NCBI GenBank assembly: GCA_021927905.1 | Contig: BLLK01000029.1 | Coordinates: 1,054,001 to 1,118,000 of the forward strand | Origin: Chaetoceros tenuissimus | Lineage: Eukaryota; Bacillariophyta; Thalassiosirophyceae; Chaetocerotales; Chaetocerotaceae | Length of the DNA: 64,000 nucleotides | Reading direction: 5' to 3' | In this document: piece after piece, positions 45,900-57,929 of the stretch | How positions within the stretch are numbered: position 1 is the first letter of the stretch | Layout: each line of letters starts with the position of its first letter | Position numbers and translations under genes: made by a program | The notes under the pieces: model-generated | Seen by the model: only the letters and a program-made list of their open reading frames with translations | The model's database searches: none | What the model was told of the DNA's origin: nothing

Positions 45900-48289
45900 T
45901 GGCACAGAATCTTAAGAGGAAATACCCACCCACCGATAACTATGTCTGCTCAACGCTCTGCTTCCTGTTCTGCCTCTAGAGGCCGTTCTTCTTCTGGTCC
46001 TTCGTCTAGTTCCATTTCTAAAGTCCTTCATGCTTCTGGCATGAAAGATGTGATCATTGGAAAAGACAAAAGATCTGTAATCCTTCCTTCTCTCCCAAGC
46101 CTCACTGCGCCGATTCACTCTCGTGAGAATGCATTCTACTGCTTTTCCGATGAACTTCTCTGCCTTGAGGACGACCATACTCCTGCTGAGCTTATGTCTG
46201 CACTCCAACAAAATATTCCAATCACTTCTCTTGTTTTATGTCATGCAGATGCTCTGGATGCCCGTGCTTGTGTTCTTGATGCTCCTTTCAAAGTTGAAAA
46301 CTTGCCTTCAACAAGCTTTGGAAGAAAGTGCTCGAGGAACCGTTTGACGACTTTGAACATTTCAATGATGCTGCCAAACGTAAGGCTGGACTCTCTGCAG
46401 TCCAGTTTGAATGCAACATTCCTGTCTCAGATTTTCTACCTTCTGAATCCACTCTTCAGGACCATGTCATATTCTTTACCTTGGAGCTCCCTACCCAAGC
46501 TCGTACTCGTAATTGGGATGATGATGGTACTCCAATCTCTGATGTAAGCACTGTCTCTACACCTGCTAGACACATTCGTGCTCCAGGTCAGTCACATCTC
46601 AATGGTGTAGCTCGCAATCTCTTTCAGACTCCTACCCGTTCTGCTGCAACTACTCCTCCTCCTGTCACTCCTACTCAACCTGCTGAGTCCAAATTGGATG
46701 CGTTCCTTGCCAAAACACCTGCGGCTAACGTCAACCCTGGTGATGTTGTTTCATATGGTTATTTTGACAAGTTGGATTTTTTGGAAAGTCAAGCTTGCTT
46801 CCATGCTATCTTTGGTTTCTGCCCTAAGTTGCTTGCTTCTGATGCTCCTTCATGCCCAGATCCATCTGCTTCTCTTACTAAATTTGCTGACAAAATTCTC
46901 GTACGAGCTTTCATTGCCTCTTGCAAAACCCAATACCTTGGTGAAGACGATTTGAAAACCATTCACCGTTCCGTCAATGAAATTGTGCTTGAAATTCGCG
47001 AGCTCAAACAAGGTTCCGGCTCTCCAGATGAGTTGTACGATGATTTTACTGCCAAGGCTGCTAATCTTCCTAATGAATGCTTGGCTTGGGGTATCACTTT
47101 GGCTCATCAGTTCTTTTATTCTCTGTCCAGTATCATTCAAGGAAATCTCAACGAAGACGAGTCTTTTCAGTAAGTAGATCCTAGCACTTTGCATACCAAA
47201 TCTGATCACCTCAAAGCCCTTCTTTCGGTTCGTACTGTTGCTCAGTCTGCATATCTCAAATTGGAAAAGCAAAAGGAACTTTTGGCAGAGGTCGTAGGAC
47301 CTTCTTCATCTGGAACTGCTGTTGCCGTGTTGCAAGCGGAAATTGATCTTCTTCATGAACAACAAGGTCATTAGTTTTCTCAGTTGCTCAAGTTTCAATC
47401 TCAGTCCCCAGCTGAGTCTACTCTTGCCAGATACAAAGGTAACCCTTCTCAAACTGCCCGTCGTGTTCCTGAGGGATATGAATTGGTCCTACATAAAGAA
47501 AAACAGCACATACAATTTCTCTTCCCTCCAACTATCATACAACAACCTTTGCAGGATCAACCAGAACATCATCTTGATATCGAAGCAATCGCACCACATC
47601 TTCCTACTCCACCTTCACCTCCATCAACTCCTCCACCATCTGCATCTACATCTAGCTCATCCACACCCACACTTAACCCATCCACCTCTCCATCTCTACA
47701 TGACTCTATCCTTGCTTCTCACGACAAGTTATTCTTCATCAAGTATACTCCAACTGGAGCTATCAAAGAACGTTGGTACCTCATTCAGATCGATCTGGAA
47801 TCTACTGAAGATGCTAATTTAGATCCTATTTGGACACAAAATTATTGGTGTGTCTTTCATGCTAAGCACGTTAACGATGAAAAGAAAAGCGATGAACTTG
47901 CTTGTTGGTGGCCTCTTTTGTATGAGTATACTACAGGCGACGATGGTATTATCACTTATGGAAAACGTATTCTGTTCGACCTGATCAACTTCCTAGTGAA
48001 GAAAAATATGTTCAATGGGCTGAATCTTTTCACCTTCCTTCCATACAGCTACTTGGACCCTTCGACTTTCTTCCAATAAATTCTTCGAATCGCACAAAGA
48101 ATCTTGTACCTCTCTCTATTTGGAGATCCTTCAAAGATATCTGCATCGAAGAGTATCTTGAACCACCAACTTTTGGACCTCAAAATAGACCCAGAATTCC
48201 AGTCACCAAATCAATGAAGAAAAAGCGCAAATCTCCATCTTTATGAACTCACACCTTAACAAATTTTTTATTTTTTAAAGGGAAACCGA

Positions 48290-48462
48290 TGTTAACACTC
48301 ATTTACTAATATAGCTCCACGATTGATGTCAAAGATATGACGAGTCTCATTATTCTCAAGATTCCGAAGAATTCTTCCAACAGATATCCAACAACATATC
48401 CAACACCTTTCTGAATAGCTTTTAATTATAAGATACTATCATCCCTCTTTTTGTGTTTTACA
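48290..48462 (+). repeat. 3' LTR of small LTR element
   Basis: It starts TGTTAACACTC and ends GTGTTTTACA. It differs from the 5' LTR at only a few positions near its ends. Confidence 0.88.
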
Positions 48463-48466
48463 CCTG
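48463..48466. repeat. Target-site duplication of small LTR element, right copy
   Basis: CCTG, matching 45724-45727. Confidence 0.65.
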
Positions 48467-50814
48467 CTCCACGTCATAGCATCAAATGCTGTTACAGGTA
48501 TTGTGATCTTGAATGGTTGAGGGCATGGTATACCAATTGAATGAAGAATGGTATAGCGTATCATATGCAAACTTGGCTATATCCTGATATGCATTTAATG
48601 ATGCAGAGTTCAATAGTTAGAAGATGAGTTTGTGTTTGCTTATCTATGGAGACTTACATGTTGTCGCTTTGAAATTCTAAGCGTGTTCCTGAAAGAGGAA
48701 TTGTATTACAGATGTGAAGTGTCTTGACTTCTTTATGAAATGGGGGGATTGGTACAGAGAGGATGATCTGTTTGGCAAAAGCCTACAATCTCCTCTATTC
48801 ATTTATCTTATTGGACTACAAGTCTTGTATGTTTCTCATGAGTTGACATGATTTTGAAAATAATTATTTTGTTTGTTTCACTGACAGAAACACGTACAGA
48901 TGGTGATTTGTAATTGTGTTTTCAAAGTGATGATTTATATGACTTCTGGTGTATTTATTTTGAGTGGAACACAATTCGAATGTCTTACCATCTCATAGTT
49001 TTGTCAAAAGAGTGTCAAGAGAATGAAATATATTGTGGGAGAAAGGATTTTCCTAGATATTGATTAAAAAAAAATTGAGCTTGAGAGTGCAAATTACATT
49101 TGGATCGCGAGATAAGATTGCAGAGTTATTTGCATTGTGATTGTCAATGAGTGTAAACTTTGACACTTGGGCGAATTTTGTCAGAGCATTGAGCATGTAT
49201 AAAGGAGGGATCATTTTTACCATCAAGATATCAAGTTGGAAAAGTATTAGATATAAAGCGACCGAACGTATTGATTGTGAAAATGATCTCCACATGGTAT
49301 AGTGCATATGCATTAATTAAAACATGATCTGGATTTTATTATTACATCATGATATTTCTCAACAAGCAGATGCTGAATTCAATATTGCATAGGTTCAAGA
49401 TGTCCGGCTAACTCGCCAATTTCAAACTTGAGGGAGAAGAAATTGATACTTCAGTGTGTGAGTTCAAGCCTTCTTTGCCGAGTAACTATTGCATCATTTA
49501 CAGCTGTTTGTGTATTGTTCCGATCCGAAGACAAGTGTGTGATCGTGTCACACCTAGTTCAAGCCTTCTTTGCAGAGTAACTATTGCATCGTTTACAGCT
49601 GTTTGCAGAGAAATTATTGCCAGGCTTACCTAAAAGTGTGGAATGCAGAACGATAATATGTCAAATGCAAGAGTGCTGTGATTGAGTGAATCCTGTAGTG
49701 TTTAATGAGTTATTGTAGGCATCAAAGGCGGCTCCAGTGAGTATCACAGTGAAGATACAAATTGCACTTTGACAGTTGTAGCATGGAGTTGCAACGACTG
49801 TGTATTCACCAGCAAATGTGTGTGAAGAATATAATGGATTGCATTCAAAGGGAGAAGTATACCCGAAGTTGCAATTTGCAAAACCATTTTTTGACTACTG
49901 TGTAGTGTGAGAGGCATGGAAGAGAAGAGAGACTCAGGCTGATTTAGTTCAAGACAGCTGATTCAAGAAAGAACTGTTTAGGTTCACGACTTATGGGGAG
50001 TCAAGTATGTGCTTTGTTAGATTGGACCAAAGCTGCTACTGATAGGAATGATGTTTCTTGATATGTGGTAGTATAGGCGATACCACAAAGGTACATGTGA
50101 CTCGAAAAATAAAGTGAAGGGTAGTATGTAGTATACCCCATCCTGATGACAAGAAGGATACTCAAGGTTTGATTTCAATTTTTGTTCATATTTTAAATTA
50201 TCCATTTAATGACTGATTTATATCGAACACTTGGAATGTCATAACAAGACTTGCAACGTGATTTTATAGTGTGATGATGTGCAATTCAAAAGAGATCAGA
50301 TTGAGTTGCGAATATGGAATAGTGCAAGTTAGCTTCACGGTAAAAGAGCATACTTCTAATGGCTGCAGAGTTAAGGTGCAGCGGTGTCCATCTCAGATGG
50401 AACAGTTGGAGTATTAGTTATCTGAAGTCTATATTGTAAATGGAACAATGAGATCTTAGTTTTCGAAAGAAGAGTCGGTTTTATAAGTAGGTGTATGGCA
50501 TGGTCCTGTTATATGAATGCATGAGAACTGGAGATAGTTCTAAGGCTCTACTTGCTATTGTAGACTATAGGCAATCAAAGAAGGATTAGTAAGTGCCTTG
50601 CTAAGAGAGCAAGTCTATGAGAAAATGGTAGTGGGCTTAACATGTGGGGTATCAGAGTCATGGTGGATGCTACATCTCATCAATATAGACCATTATTGGA
50701 AGCAGTACAGGTAACAGTGATAGATAATTGATTGATTGAAGTAAGTATATGCTCAATATGAGCAGAGTCAGCAATGACGATGATGCAATTGCAAGGATTG
50801 AAAGCATAGGTTCT
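48467..50814. other. Stretch without a recognisable gene
   Basis: Probably the decayed interior of the old copia-1 relative. Open frames are short and carry no motif. A local duplication lies at 49461-49605. Confidence 0.5.
49461..49605 (+). repeat. Local 50-bp direct duplication
   Basis: 49461-49510 and 49556-49605 agree except for two or three bases (block AGTTCAAGCCTTCTTTGC, then AGTAACTATTGCATC). The 45 bp between them are unrelated. Confidence 0.7.
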
Positions 50815-50901
50815 TCTCTTTGCAGTTGTACCTCCTGGTGTTGTGTAGAAACCAGGTCCCCTTTTGAGTATATTAGTCCAATATGAGAATCGCATTGTAG
50901 G

Positions 50902-51180
50902 GAGTAGTTGGTGCGAGCCTGTTTTACATGCTATTGTAGCGCTGTATTGGTTAGAGCGAAGGTCTGTCTCCTCACTTAATGTGGCTAAGTATTAGGCTTC
51001 TCAAGCTCAGTATGAGGGTTCTCGGTAATTTTTGTTGATGTTTTGGATCTTTCAAAGTATCTTATAGTTTTAGAGGTAGTTAGAATCTATCTAATAGTAA
51101 CGAGTGTTTCAGCCACCTATTCATAGCAATATCTCTCTAGTTTAGTCTAATTTAGAGCTGCACAGCAATATTTAATCAAA
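50902..51180 (+). repeat. Diverged, truncated copia-1-type LTR
   Basis: It shares GGTCTGTCTCCT, GGCTAAGTATTAGGCTTCTC and CTCTCTAGTTTAGTCTAATT with the LTR at 44218, and the general order with the copia-1 LTRs. The right half of the LTR is missing. Confidence 0.7.
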
Positions 51181-51239
51181 GCAGTAGTGCCTATCATTGA
51201 GAAGATTGGTACAGATATATGTTATCTGGTCATCAGTTC

Positions 51240-51790
51240 AACAACTGAAATCCCTTCACTACTCTAGAAGTCTTGACCATATCCAGCAAGGCACCAGACC
51301 CTCTGCTGGAGTTCCTAGACAGCCTCTAGTTAGAACCTCTCTATACATGCAGCATCAGCTCCTAGGGTGAACCAGATCCAGACCAGTTTGCACCATGTGG
51401 TTTCTCACTCTGTTCATTGAGTCTTCCACTGACATTTTTGATTTTTAATGGCTCCCAGATCCATAGCCATATACTGCTCCATATTCAGTTGGTGCCTTTA
51501 CTGGAATAGTTGGTGACATTCTTACAATGTTCATCTTTCCCAAAGCTGCTTTTCTTAGTTCTTTATCAACTTCTGTCACTAGCCTTCTGTTTATTGTAGT
51601 GGCTGCTAAAGGATATCTTATTGTTTTCCCTATTATGTATTTGACTGCAGTAGTTGTCTCTTTTGGATTGATTTGGCTGCTGTTGATTTTGCTACCCCAT
51701 TCTTGAACTTTTTCTTTTAATTTCTCTACCTGAGTATTTTCTTGCTGCCTGCCATACTCCTAAGGTTTCTCTTGATGCAGTGGCTTCACT
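51240..51790 (-). mobile_element. LINE reverse-transcriptase scrap
   Basis: On the minus strand the peptide KELRKAALGKMNIVRMSP, followed by APTEYGAVYGYGSG, resembles the post-palm region of diatom LINEs. The matching place in LINE-1 is ALLPKMGFNRHMPRAVVFGP and then QYGG. It is short and decayed, with no EN or catalytic palm. The assignment rests on pattern likeness only. Confidence 0.4.
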
Positions 51791-53495
51791 CTGGATCAAA
51801 GAAGTCATCAGAGTCTAAACTAAGACAACAGGAACAAATAGAAAGAGCATTTACTCTATCCATGATGTCTACAGAATTATTTACCTACACCAAAGTCTCA
51901 AACTCTGGAATACTAGAGACAGCAGTATCATCATCAAGGTAACCAACAGAGACATCCTCCCTATCAATGAGTGACGAGGTGCTGATGGATCTGAGCAAAA
52001 AGAGTGTACTTTGATTTAGTAGCAACTGCACATTCTCTTGAACTGAAGAGATATTTAAGATAGACTGAGAGATATTTAAGATATCAGTCTTATTTTCCCT
52101 CTTTTCTTCAGAGCTAGCAATAGAACAAGACTTATCATGTCTGCCTCCTCCTCCTTCTGTAGATCTAGAAGACTTCAACTCATGCTTGCTCTGATCAGAA
52201 GTGACAAAAAGACAAACAGAAAAATTGCAAAGGTGGAAAAAACTCCTTTCGCATTGGGCTTCTTCTGTGTAGAGACAGAACCAAGATTGTCTACCACCCA
52301 ATGCTGTTAATAGAATAGACTATGGTAGTTCTGCCTGCCTCATAAGCAAAGGAATGAAAGAGATTATATGAAGCTTGGAATGCTTGAGTGTGGTTGACAT
52401 TCAGTAGTGATAACAATATCAAGTAAAATTATATATTAAAATATAGTAGGTATGAGTACATTAGGTGAATTGGTTTCAACTTAACACAAAACAATTGTCT
52501 TATCCGTCTTCATACAAGAATCAGTTGACAGATGCCATCTTTTTTCCTCATTTTAAAAAGAGTAACTTGCTTCTCTGTTTTTGAAGGTATCCTATATCAC
52601 TCAGGATTACTCCTGCTTTGACTGCAATCAATTCAACTTTGTCCGCATCAAGCTTGCCAGCTTTTTGAACTTTATATAACTTGTCAGCATTCATAAATAG
52701 CACAAGAAGAAAGGCATTGTCTGAAATTGAAAGCATTTCATTGAACTTCACAACTATTTCTTTCTTTTCCAATCCCTTCATGGTATGGTCTCCTTTGCCT
52801 TAGCAAAACTTCAAAGATGTCCAACGGACATGGAATTGGTCTAATATCAAGCACCTTTGCCACTGAGAATGTGAAGGCCCGACACCATTATTTGTCTGCT
52901 GATTGCAGAAAGCTATGACAACATCAACATATTTCTTTCCCACTGAGAACACTACCTTGTCCTTTGAACAAATAGTGCCAGTATCATAAATAGGTGAAAG
53001 ATGCAATACCAGGATCCCATCTTTGTTACAGCCTGCCAAGGCAAAGTGACAGTTTCTTGTTAGTAATGGTTCCCTTTTCACCAAGGCTTTTGTTGCTTTT
53101 GGCAAAACCCTTCCTAAGAGCAGTCCCTTTGACTTTGAGGTCACTCCACTATTTTGACATTAGAAGAATGAAGACTAGAAAAAAGGCATATGAATCAGTA
53201 ACTGAGCTTTTGGGAGTTCAAATGGATAGGTTATCTTTCTGTTGTAAAACTTTTTGATATTGTTAAGTTACTGCAATTAATGAAGGAACAGAAGTATGCA
53301 GTAGTTTAGTGGAGTCAGAGGTAGTAAAAATGGATTGAAATCTGTGACACAAAATAATCTCAGACCCACTGCCCATCAAAATATACCAATCAAGTTCTGG
53401 AGGAATAGAGTAACTTGGGCATCAGTACATTCCTCCAAACAATCAAGCTCTGGTCAATAAGATGCAGTAGTAAATGACTGTAGTTTGGATCAGAT
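51791..53495. other. Unassigned stretch with weak minus-strand frames
   Basis: Minus-strand frames at about 52800-53144 (RNCHFALAGCNKDGILVL) and 52548-52781 (a helical peptide, LSISDNAFLLVLFMNADKLY) look protein-like and are adjacent, but no family is recognised. A 138-residue minus frame at 51885-52301 is Ser-rich and unconvincing. Lying between two retroelement scraps, these are most likely more retroelement debris. Confidence 0.25.
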
Positions 53496-53745
53496 AGTTT
53501 CTTATTCTATGCCAGACAACTCTCCTTGAGCTTTGGTAAGATTTTCTACCATCATTGTCAACCTTTCTAATATCAGCCCCAAGTATCTATCAGGTAAGCC
53601 AATGCTCTCCTTCTTGACACAAAAACTGCTTTGAATATGTTCCATTGACCAGTAAGTCATTAACATATACAAGATTGTATGCATCAGTGCCAATACACGT
53701 TTTGTACCATAGACCAGGATCAGCAAGACAAGATTTCAAACCATT
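53495..53745 (-). mobile_element. Copia RT scrap
   Basis: A minus-strand peptide with DPGLWYKTCIGTDAYNLVYV matches the segment leading into the YVDD box of copia RT. It is a fossil with only ~80 codons recognisable. Confidence 0.5.
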
Positions 53746-53749
53746 ACCA

Positions 53750-53850
53750 ATGAATAAATAATCGTTATACAGTTAATCCAGGTCTAGGATCAAAGGATAG
53801 CACTGCTACCAGGCCCACGATAGAGTGGAAGAGTATACTTTACCCAGACA
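53750..53850 (-). mobile_element. Second, diverged copy of the SINE-like element
   Basis: It shares CGTTATACAGTTAATC, CTAGGATCA, GATAG.ACTGC.ACC.GGCCC and AGAGTGGA with 32795-32937 in the same orientation and also has an AT-rich tail. No clear target duplication was seen. Confidence 0.5.
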
Positions 53851-54086
53851 TCTTTAGACTTAGTGAAATCCTAAACCACCATCTCTGAAGTCATGGTTAT
53901 ACCTTCAACTCAAGGAAATAATCATAATATTATTACTACCACTAACCCAAATTGCCCATCTTTGACATTTTAATGTGATTCTCTTGTAATTTTTGCAGTC
54001 CTCTCTCATACTTGTTTATAGTCCATAATGTTTAAAATTTAATGTATCTCAATTTGGTATTATTAGACCTGACACTAAACTTATTT

Positions 54087-55484
54087 TTATTGGAAAAGCA
54101 ATTTTTTCCATTTATCTTTGACACAAATACGAGGATCTTGAATAATATTTAAAATCAAAGGATTTCTTAGAGCAGAAGCAATTTCTAATGAACAAAACTC
54201 TGTGTTATCTAAAGGATCATAAAATTTTTGTCCTGATGAGAGAACACGTTCGCTTTCCAAAGCTCTTTCTTTCATTTTCATAAGCATTTTTCTATTTATA
54301 CACTTTTGTTGAAGGAAAGTCACAGAGATATTTTTCTTGTCCAAAGATTGCTGAAGAAAAAGTACATGATCTTTTCTTCTAAGAGCTCTCTTACAATTTT
54401 TGTTTTCACTTTGAGATGCATATAATCCCCTTTTTTGGGCTTCAAAAACAATAAGATCTTCTTCAAGCTTAAATTTTTTTTTTTCAGCACCCAAGTTCAA
54501 TCTTTCTGGAGGACCATATTTTTTTACAAGATGACATGTATTCTTGGCATCTAAGGCCTGACATGCAAACTGTTCTAAGATATCAATTTTATTTGAAAGT
54601 TGTAATTGAAGAACTTCAACTTTGGAAAATAAAAATGAAAATGTGTTAAATGTTGTCAAGGGATCGCCAAATTCTGGTTTGTCCCAAATTTTGGCATAAT
54701 ACGAAGCTAGCTCCTCTTGACAATCTTCACCAAATTCATTTCCAAAAGTAGAATGATTTAAACCTTCAAAATCAGGTTTTTTCACATTTATTCGTCTTTG
54801 TTCTTGATACAAACTTTTAATGAATGGCATCAAAGGGCGATAAACCATTACAACTTTTACCGTATATCCATCAAACAATTTTTCGAGAGCCTTTTTCGCT
54901 TCAACTGTTGGATTTAGACAAGAAAATGCTTCATTGGAAATAGCAATATTTTTTCGTCTAGTCAATAAATTATTCTTCAGTTCCTTATCTATTCTGTTGT
55001 AAATACTCTCACCGGTTTGGTAAGATTTGTGTATCGATAATTTGTTAAAAAAGTGTATTAAATGCTTTCTTTTAATTTGTTAGATATAAATCGCAATAAC
55101 AAAACCAGGAAAAGATAATTTTACTTACCCATCACTCCATTTAAGGGATAACATTTGAAATTTATCTTCTTCTAAAGTTTTCATCAATTCTTTTTTCTTA
55201 TTCATCTCCGATTTTGAATGTCCTTGATTAGTCTGAAAAAGATATCCCTGAATTGTTGTTGTACCAGTTTTTCTTGGACCGACATGAAGTATTAGAGATG
55301 GTTTTAAAAGACTCGTGTTCGTATGATTATTGTAGGTTTTTGCAAAAGTAGCTCTCATCTGTTTATCATGAAAAGGTACATCATAAAATTCTCTGTGTAT
55401 ATATTCGTGACTTTTCAAGATATATGATACAGACACAAATGAGAAAAAAAAGATAAAAAACCGAACTGAATTTGAGTAAAACAT
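54087..55484 (-). CDS. Membrane-anchored sulfotransferase-like protein, two exons
   Basis: Exon 1 is 55484-55129 and exon 2 is 55005-54087, with a stop codon at the end, giving about 424 residues. Residues 7-23 (VRFFIFFFSFVSVSYIL) form a signal anchor, giving a type II Golgi-type topology. Residues 67-79, HVGPRKTGTTTIQ, are the P-loop-like 5'-phosphosulfate-binding motif of PAPS-dependent sulfotransferases. Exon 2 contains VVMVYRPLMPFIKSLYQ, which may be the region that contacts the 3' phosphate, and is then helical and Lys-rich. The enzyme would transfer sulfate to a glycan or other lumenal acceptor. Both frames are clean, so this looks like a live host gene. The acceptor substrate cannot be told. 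Confidence 0.75.
55006..55128 (-). other. Intron of the sulfotransferase-like gene (123 bp)
   Basis: On the minus strand the donor is G|GTAAGT and the acceptor GAGAG|T. The phase (2 then 1 base) keeps the frame, giving ...KWSDG|IYNRIDKEL. An alternative AG further upstream would not keep the frame. Confidence 0.65.
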
Positions 55485-55499
55485 TGGTATTTTTTAGTT

Positions 55500-56280
55500 G
55501 ACTGAACCCAATGCGTATTCAAACCTGGGAGGAAGCAAAATTCACAAAAAAGTTTTTTTTCGACCACAACTAATCTCTACATAAAATTTTTTAATAAAAC
55601 CAACGTTGCAAAAGTCTTGTAAATGTGATGAAGAAATACATTGACCATTTGAAGTTTATCAGAAAAACTTTGCGAAATTTTTTGACCCTTTCTTTTCCAA
55701 GGTGTCGTGGAGTCAAGGACCATCTTGTCCCATTTGTATTCATTTGTGCATGATAGGAATGTGAATGTAAGACTAGATTAGCCCCATTTTAAAGGTTAGC
55801 AACTAATTGTAATAACAATCAAGAGGATGAAGCAGCAGAAGCAAATCTAAATATATTCAAAGCTGTCCGAAAAAAAACAAGTGATAAAAAGAATTGGAAC
55901 TAAGAATTGTTCAATATGAATTATTATTCTTTGAGAAGAGAGCACTTCACAAATACAACCAAGCAACAAGAGTGTAGATATCCAAGAACACAGAACAATA
56001 GAGAGATGAATGAATTGACCTTCCTTCAATTCATATAAAGAGCAGCCAATCTCAGATCAGATGGCTATTTGTTTAACAACCAGTGTGTTGAAAGAGATGA
56101 TGATACAGGTGGTGACCCAGACTTTATTGTACACCCAGACACATACACCATACCTCAGATCTATGCTTGTGAAAACTATGAAACAAACACTATAATGTGA
56201 CCATCATTGACTGCTTACACCTAAACATGGAAGCTCTAAATCTCCCTAGATTGAACCTAAAGAACTCACAGAGCATGAGA
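55500..56280. other. Stretch without a recognisable gene
   Basis: The first ~150 bp upstream of the minus-strand gene at 55484 should hold its promoter, but no specific element stands out. The rest has only short, motif-free frames. Confidence 0.4.
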
Positions 56281-56282
56281 TT

Positions 56283-57790
56283 TTATAAGCAATCTACCAC
56301 AGATTACCAAGATCTGGCATTCTTTTCTCTTTGAAGCTCTGCAAAGATCTCTTCAGAAGGCATTCGAACTTCATTGCAGTGATGCTCCTCTCACATTTTT
56401 TAGTAAATATATCTTTGATTCAGTTGAGTTTAACTCTTCTTCAAATTAGAGATAAGATGCAAGTATTCTATCAACATATTCACTCTGTCTTTTGATTCTA
56501 AAGGTCATGAGCTAATCTTCCTCAAGCTATTGAAACAAAAGTTGGAAACCAATACAATCGTCAACACAAAAATACAACTAGATGTGCTATTTCATTCCAT
56601 CTCCTGATCTCATATCTCCTAGGACCTACTTACAACCAATACTCCCAGCAATGTGTCAACTATCTATTGTTCAGAATAAGATGACAAAGAGCTCTGTCTC
56701 CAGTTACACATCCCGAAACTGGAATTCTATCATGAAGTCCAACTAGCTCTCCAGAAATTCATTTGTGTTCCGACTACTTCCTCCTCTGCTTCTGCAGATG
56801 GTACCTCCAGTGAGTCTGCTACTTTCAAAGCTCCATCTGATACTGAATTTCTCTTCTGTCTATTGGCTTGCATCAATGAAGTATTCCTTGACAATAAGGA
56901 TATAGTAAACTTCAAGTACCATGCAGGTCTTCACCATGCCATTCAAGACTGTATTGATTTCTACAAATTGCTATTCTACAAAGAATCTGGTGTTGATACC
57001 TCTGGTTGTAAAGCCACATTCAGCGGAAAGCATAGACCTCTGCATGCCCTTTTCAATCACAAGCCTACTGCTGGCCAATCTTACTACTACAGAAAGATTA
57101 CTTTACTTATATCCTTGATGATATTAGATGCTTCAATGGCCTCTCTCATTCCCCCATTTGCTGTTGAAATGGCAAATTGAGAATTATCTTAGATATCAAG
57201 AAATTATTCCTTGGCACAAATTTGATCAATTGTCTTCTTGATGGTGATTTCAAATCATCTGCTGAAACAGTCACAACTGCCTTCACATAGAAGCAACACC
57301 AATATCCCTGACAAGTTTGTGATCTCTCTATTTCAGCTTCATTGTCTCAGGATCCTTCTCATCTAACTTTGGATATTGATGAACCTTCTCCTGCTCCTTG
57401 AACTAATCATTTTTTTTCTCCTTTTGTCAGTACTGATGATATTTCTTCTATCAGTGATGCAACTAACAAAATTTAAAGTGCTCATTCACCAAGAAGAAGA
57501 AGGATAATCTACCAGGTACTCAGTTCAAATGACACTCTTTTTTTCAAGGCCTCTTCCAGGTTGCAGAGCTAATGAGTTAAATAGATACAAGAAAGATAAT
57601 CATTGTTCTTGTGAATCCTTTCATAATTGCAATCTTTATGGTGTTGAAGATTACACCAAACTTTGGAGAGTACTTACAAACATTGGCAATACAAAGATCA
57701 AAGCACTGCTATTGGAGGGCTTTATCCAGCCATCACTATCTTCCTCTTTCTTTTACCTACTGATGATTAACAGTCTTGCTCATTAGCCAT
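56283..57790 (+). mobile_element. Diverged copia-2 relative: LTR and gag-like region
   Basis: About 56283-56505 matches the copia-2 LTR in the opposite orientation (GATGCTCCTCTCACA, TATTCACTCTGTCTTTTGAT). About 56860-57180 and 57530-57720 match copia-2 gag blocks (YKKDNHCSCES, LYGVEDYTKLWRVL). Pol is missing, as the piece runs into another gag-like fossil. It is clearly older than copia-2, with several breaks. Confidence 0.7.
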
Positions 57791-57929
57791 GTTCAAGGAA
57801 GCCAATTCTCCAATCCAGAATTTGCCAATGATTCCACCACAGAAGAAGTGTGACCTTGTCAAATGACAACTCTTCACTTGCACTCCTGCCATGCCTGATT
57901 TAGATGTAGCCCTCTGTCACCCTCCTTAA

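Larger units (their letters stand above)
45728..48462 (+). mobile_element. Small non-autonomous LTR retrotransposon (TRIM/LARD-like) with a gag-like gene
   Basis: LTRs of 172 and 173 bp enclose a 2.4 kb interior. A primer-binding-like TGGCACAGAATC starts right after the left LTR, a purine tract (AAAGGGAAACCGA) precedes the right LTR, and CCTG flanks both sides. The interior codes for a gag-like protein (Ser-rich start about 45940, Thr/Pro-rich middle, helical part to about 47170). A domain with RWYLIQIDLESTEDAN and WWPLLYEYTT follows (about 47700-48080), the same type found after integrase in the remnant at 3.8-4.3 kb. Protease, RT and integrase are absent. The LTRs differ only at a few bases, so it is young. 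The interior has about three breaks. Confidence 0.8.
44218..51180 (+). mobile_element. Eroded copia-1 relative, hosting a nested small LTR element
   Basis: A left LTR at about 44218-44812 and a partial right LTR at about 50902-51180 both match the copia-1 LTR family. The pre-LTR sequence at 50815-50870 matches 12005-12060 of copia-1. The interior has lost all recognisable coding sequence and contains the 2.7 kb element at 45728-48462. Pairing the two LTRs into one element is inference from order, orientation and similar decay. It is much older than copia-1. Confidence 0.5.

Noticed and set aside
53750-53900. Target duplication for the second SINE-like copy
   Set aside because: GGTTT-containing flanks on both sides are similar but not exact, and too short to claim.
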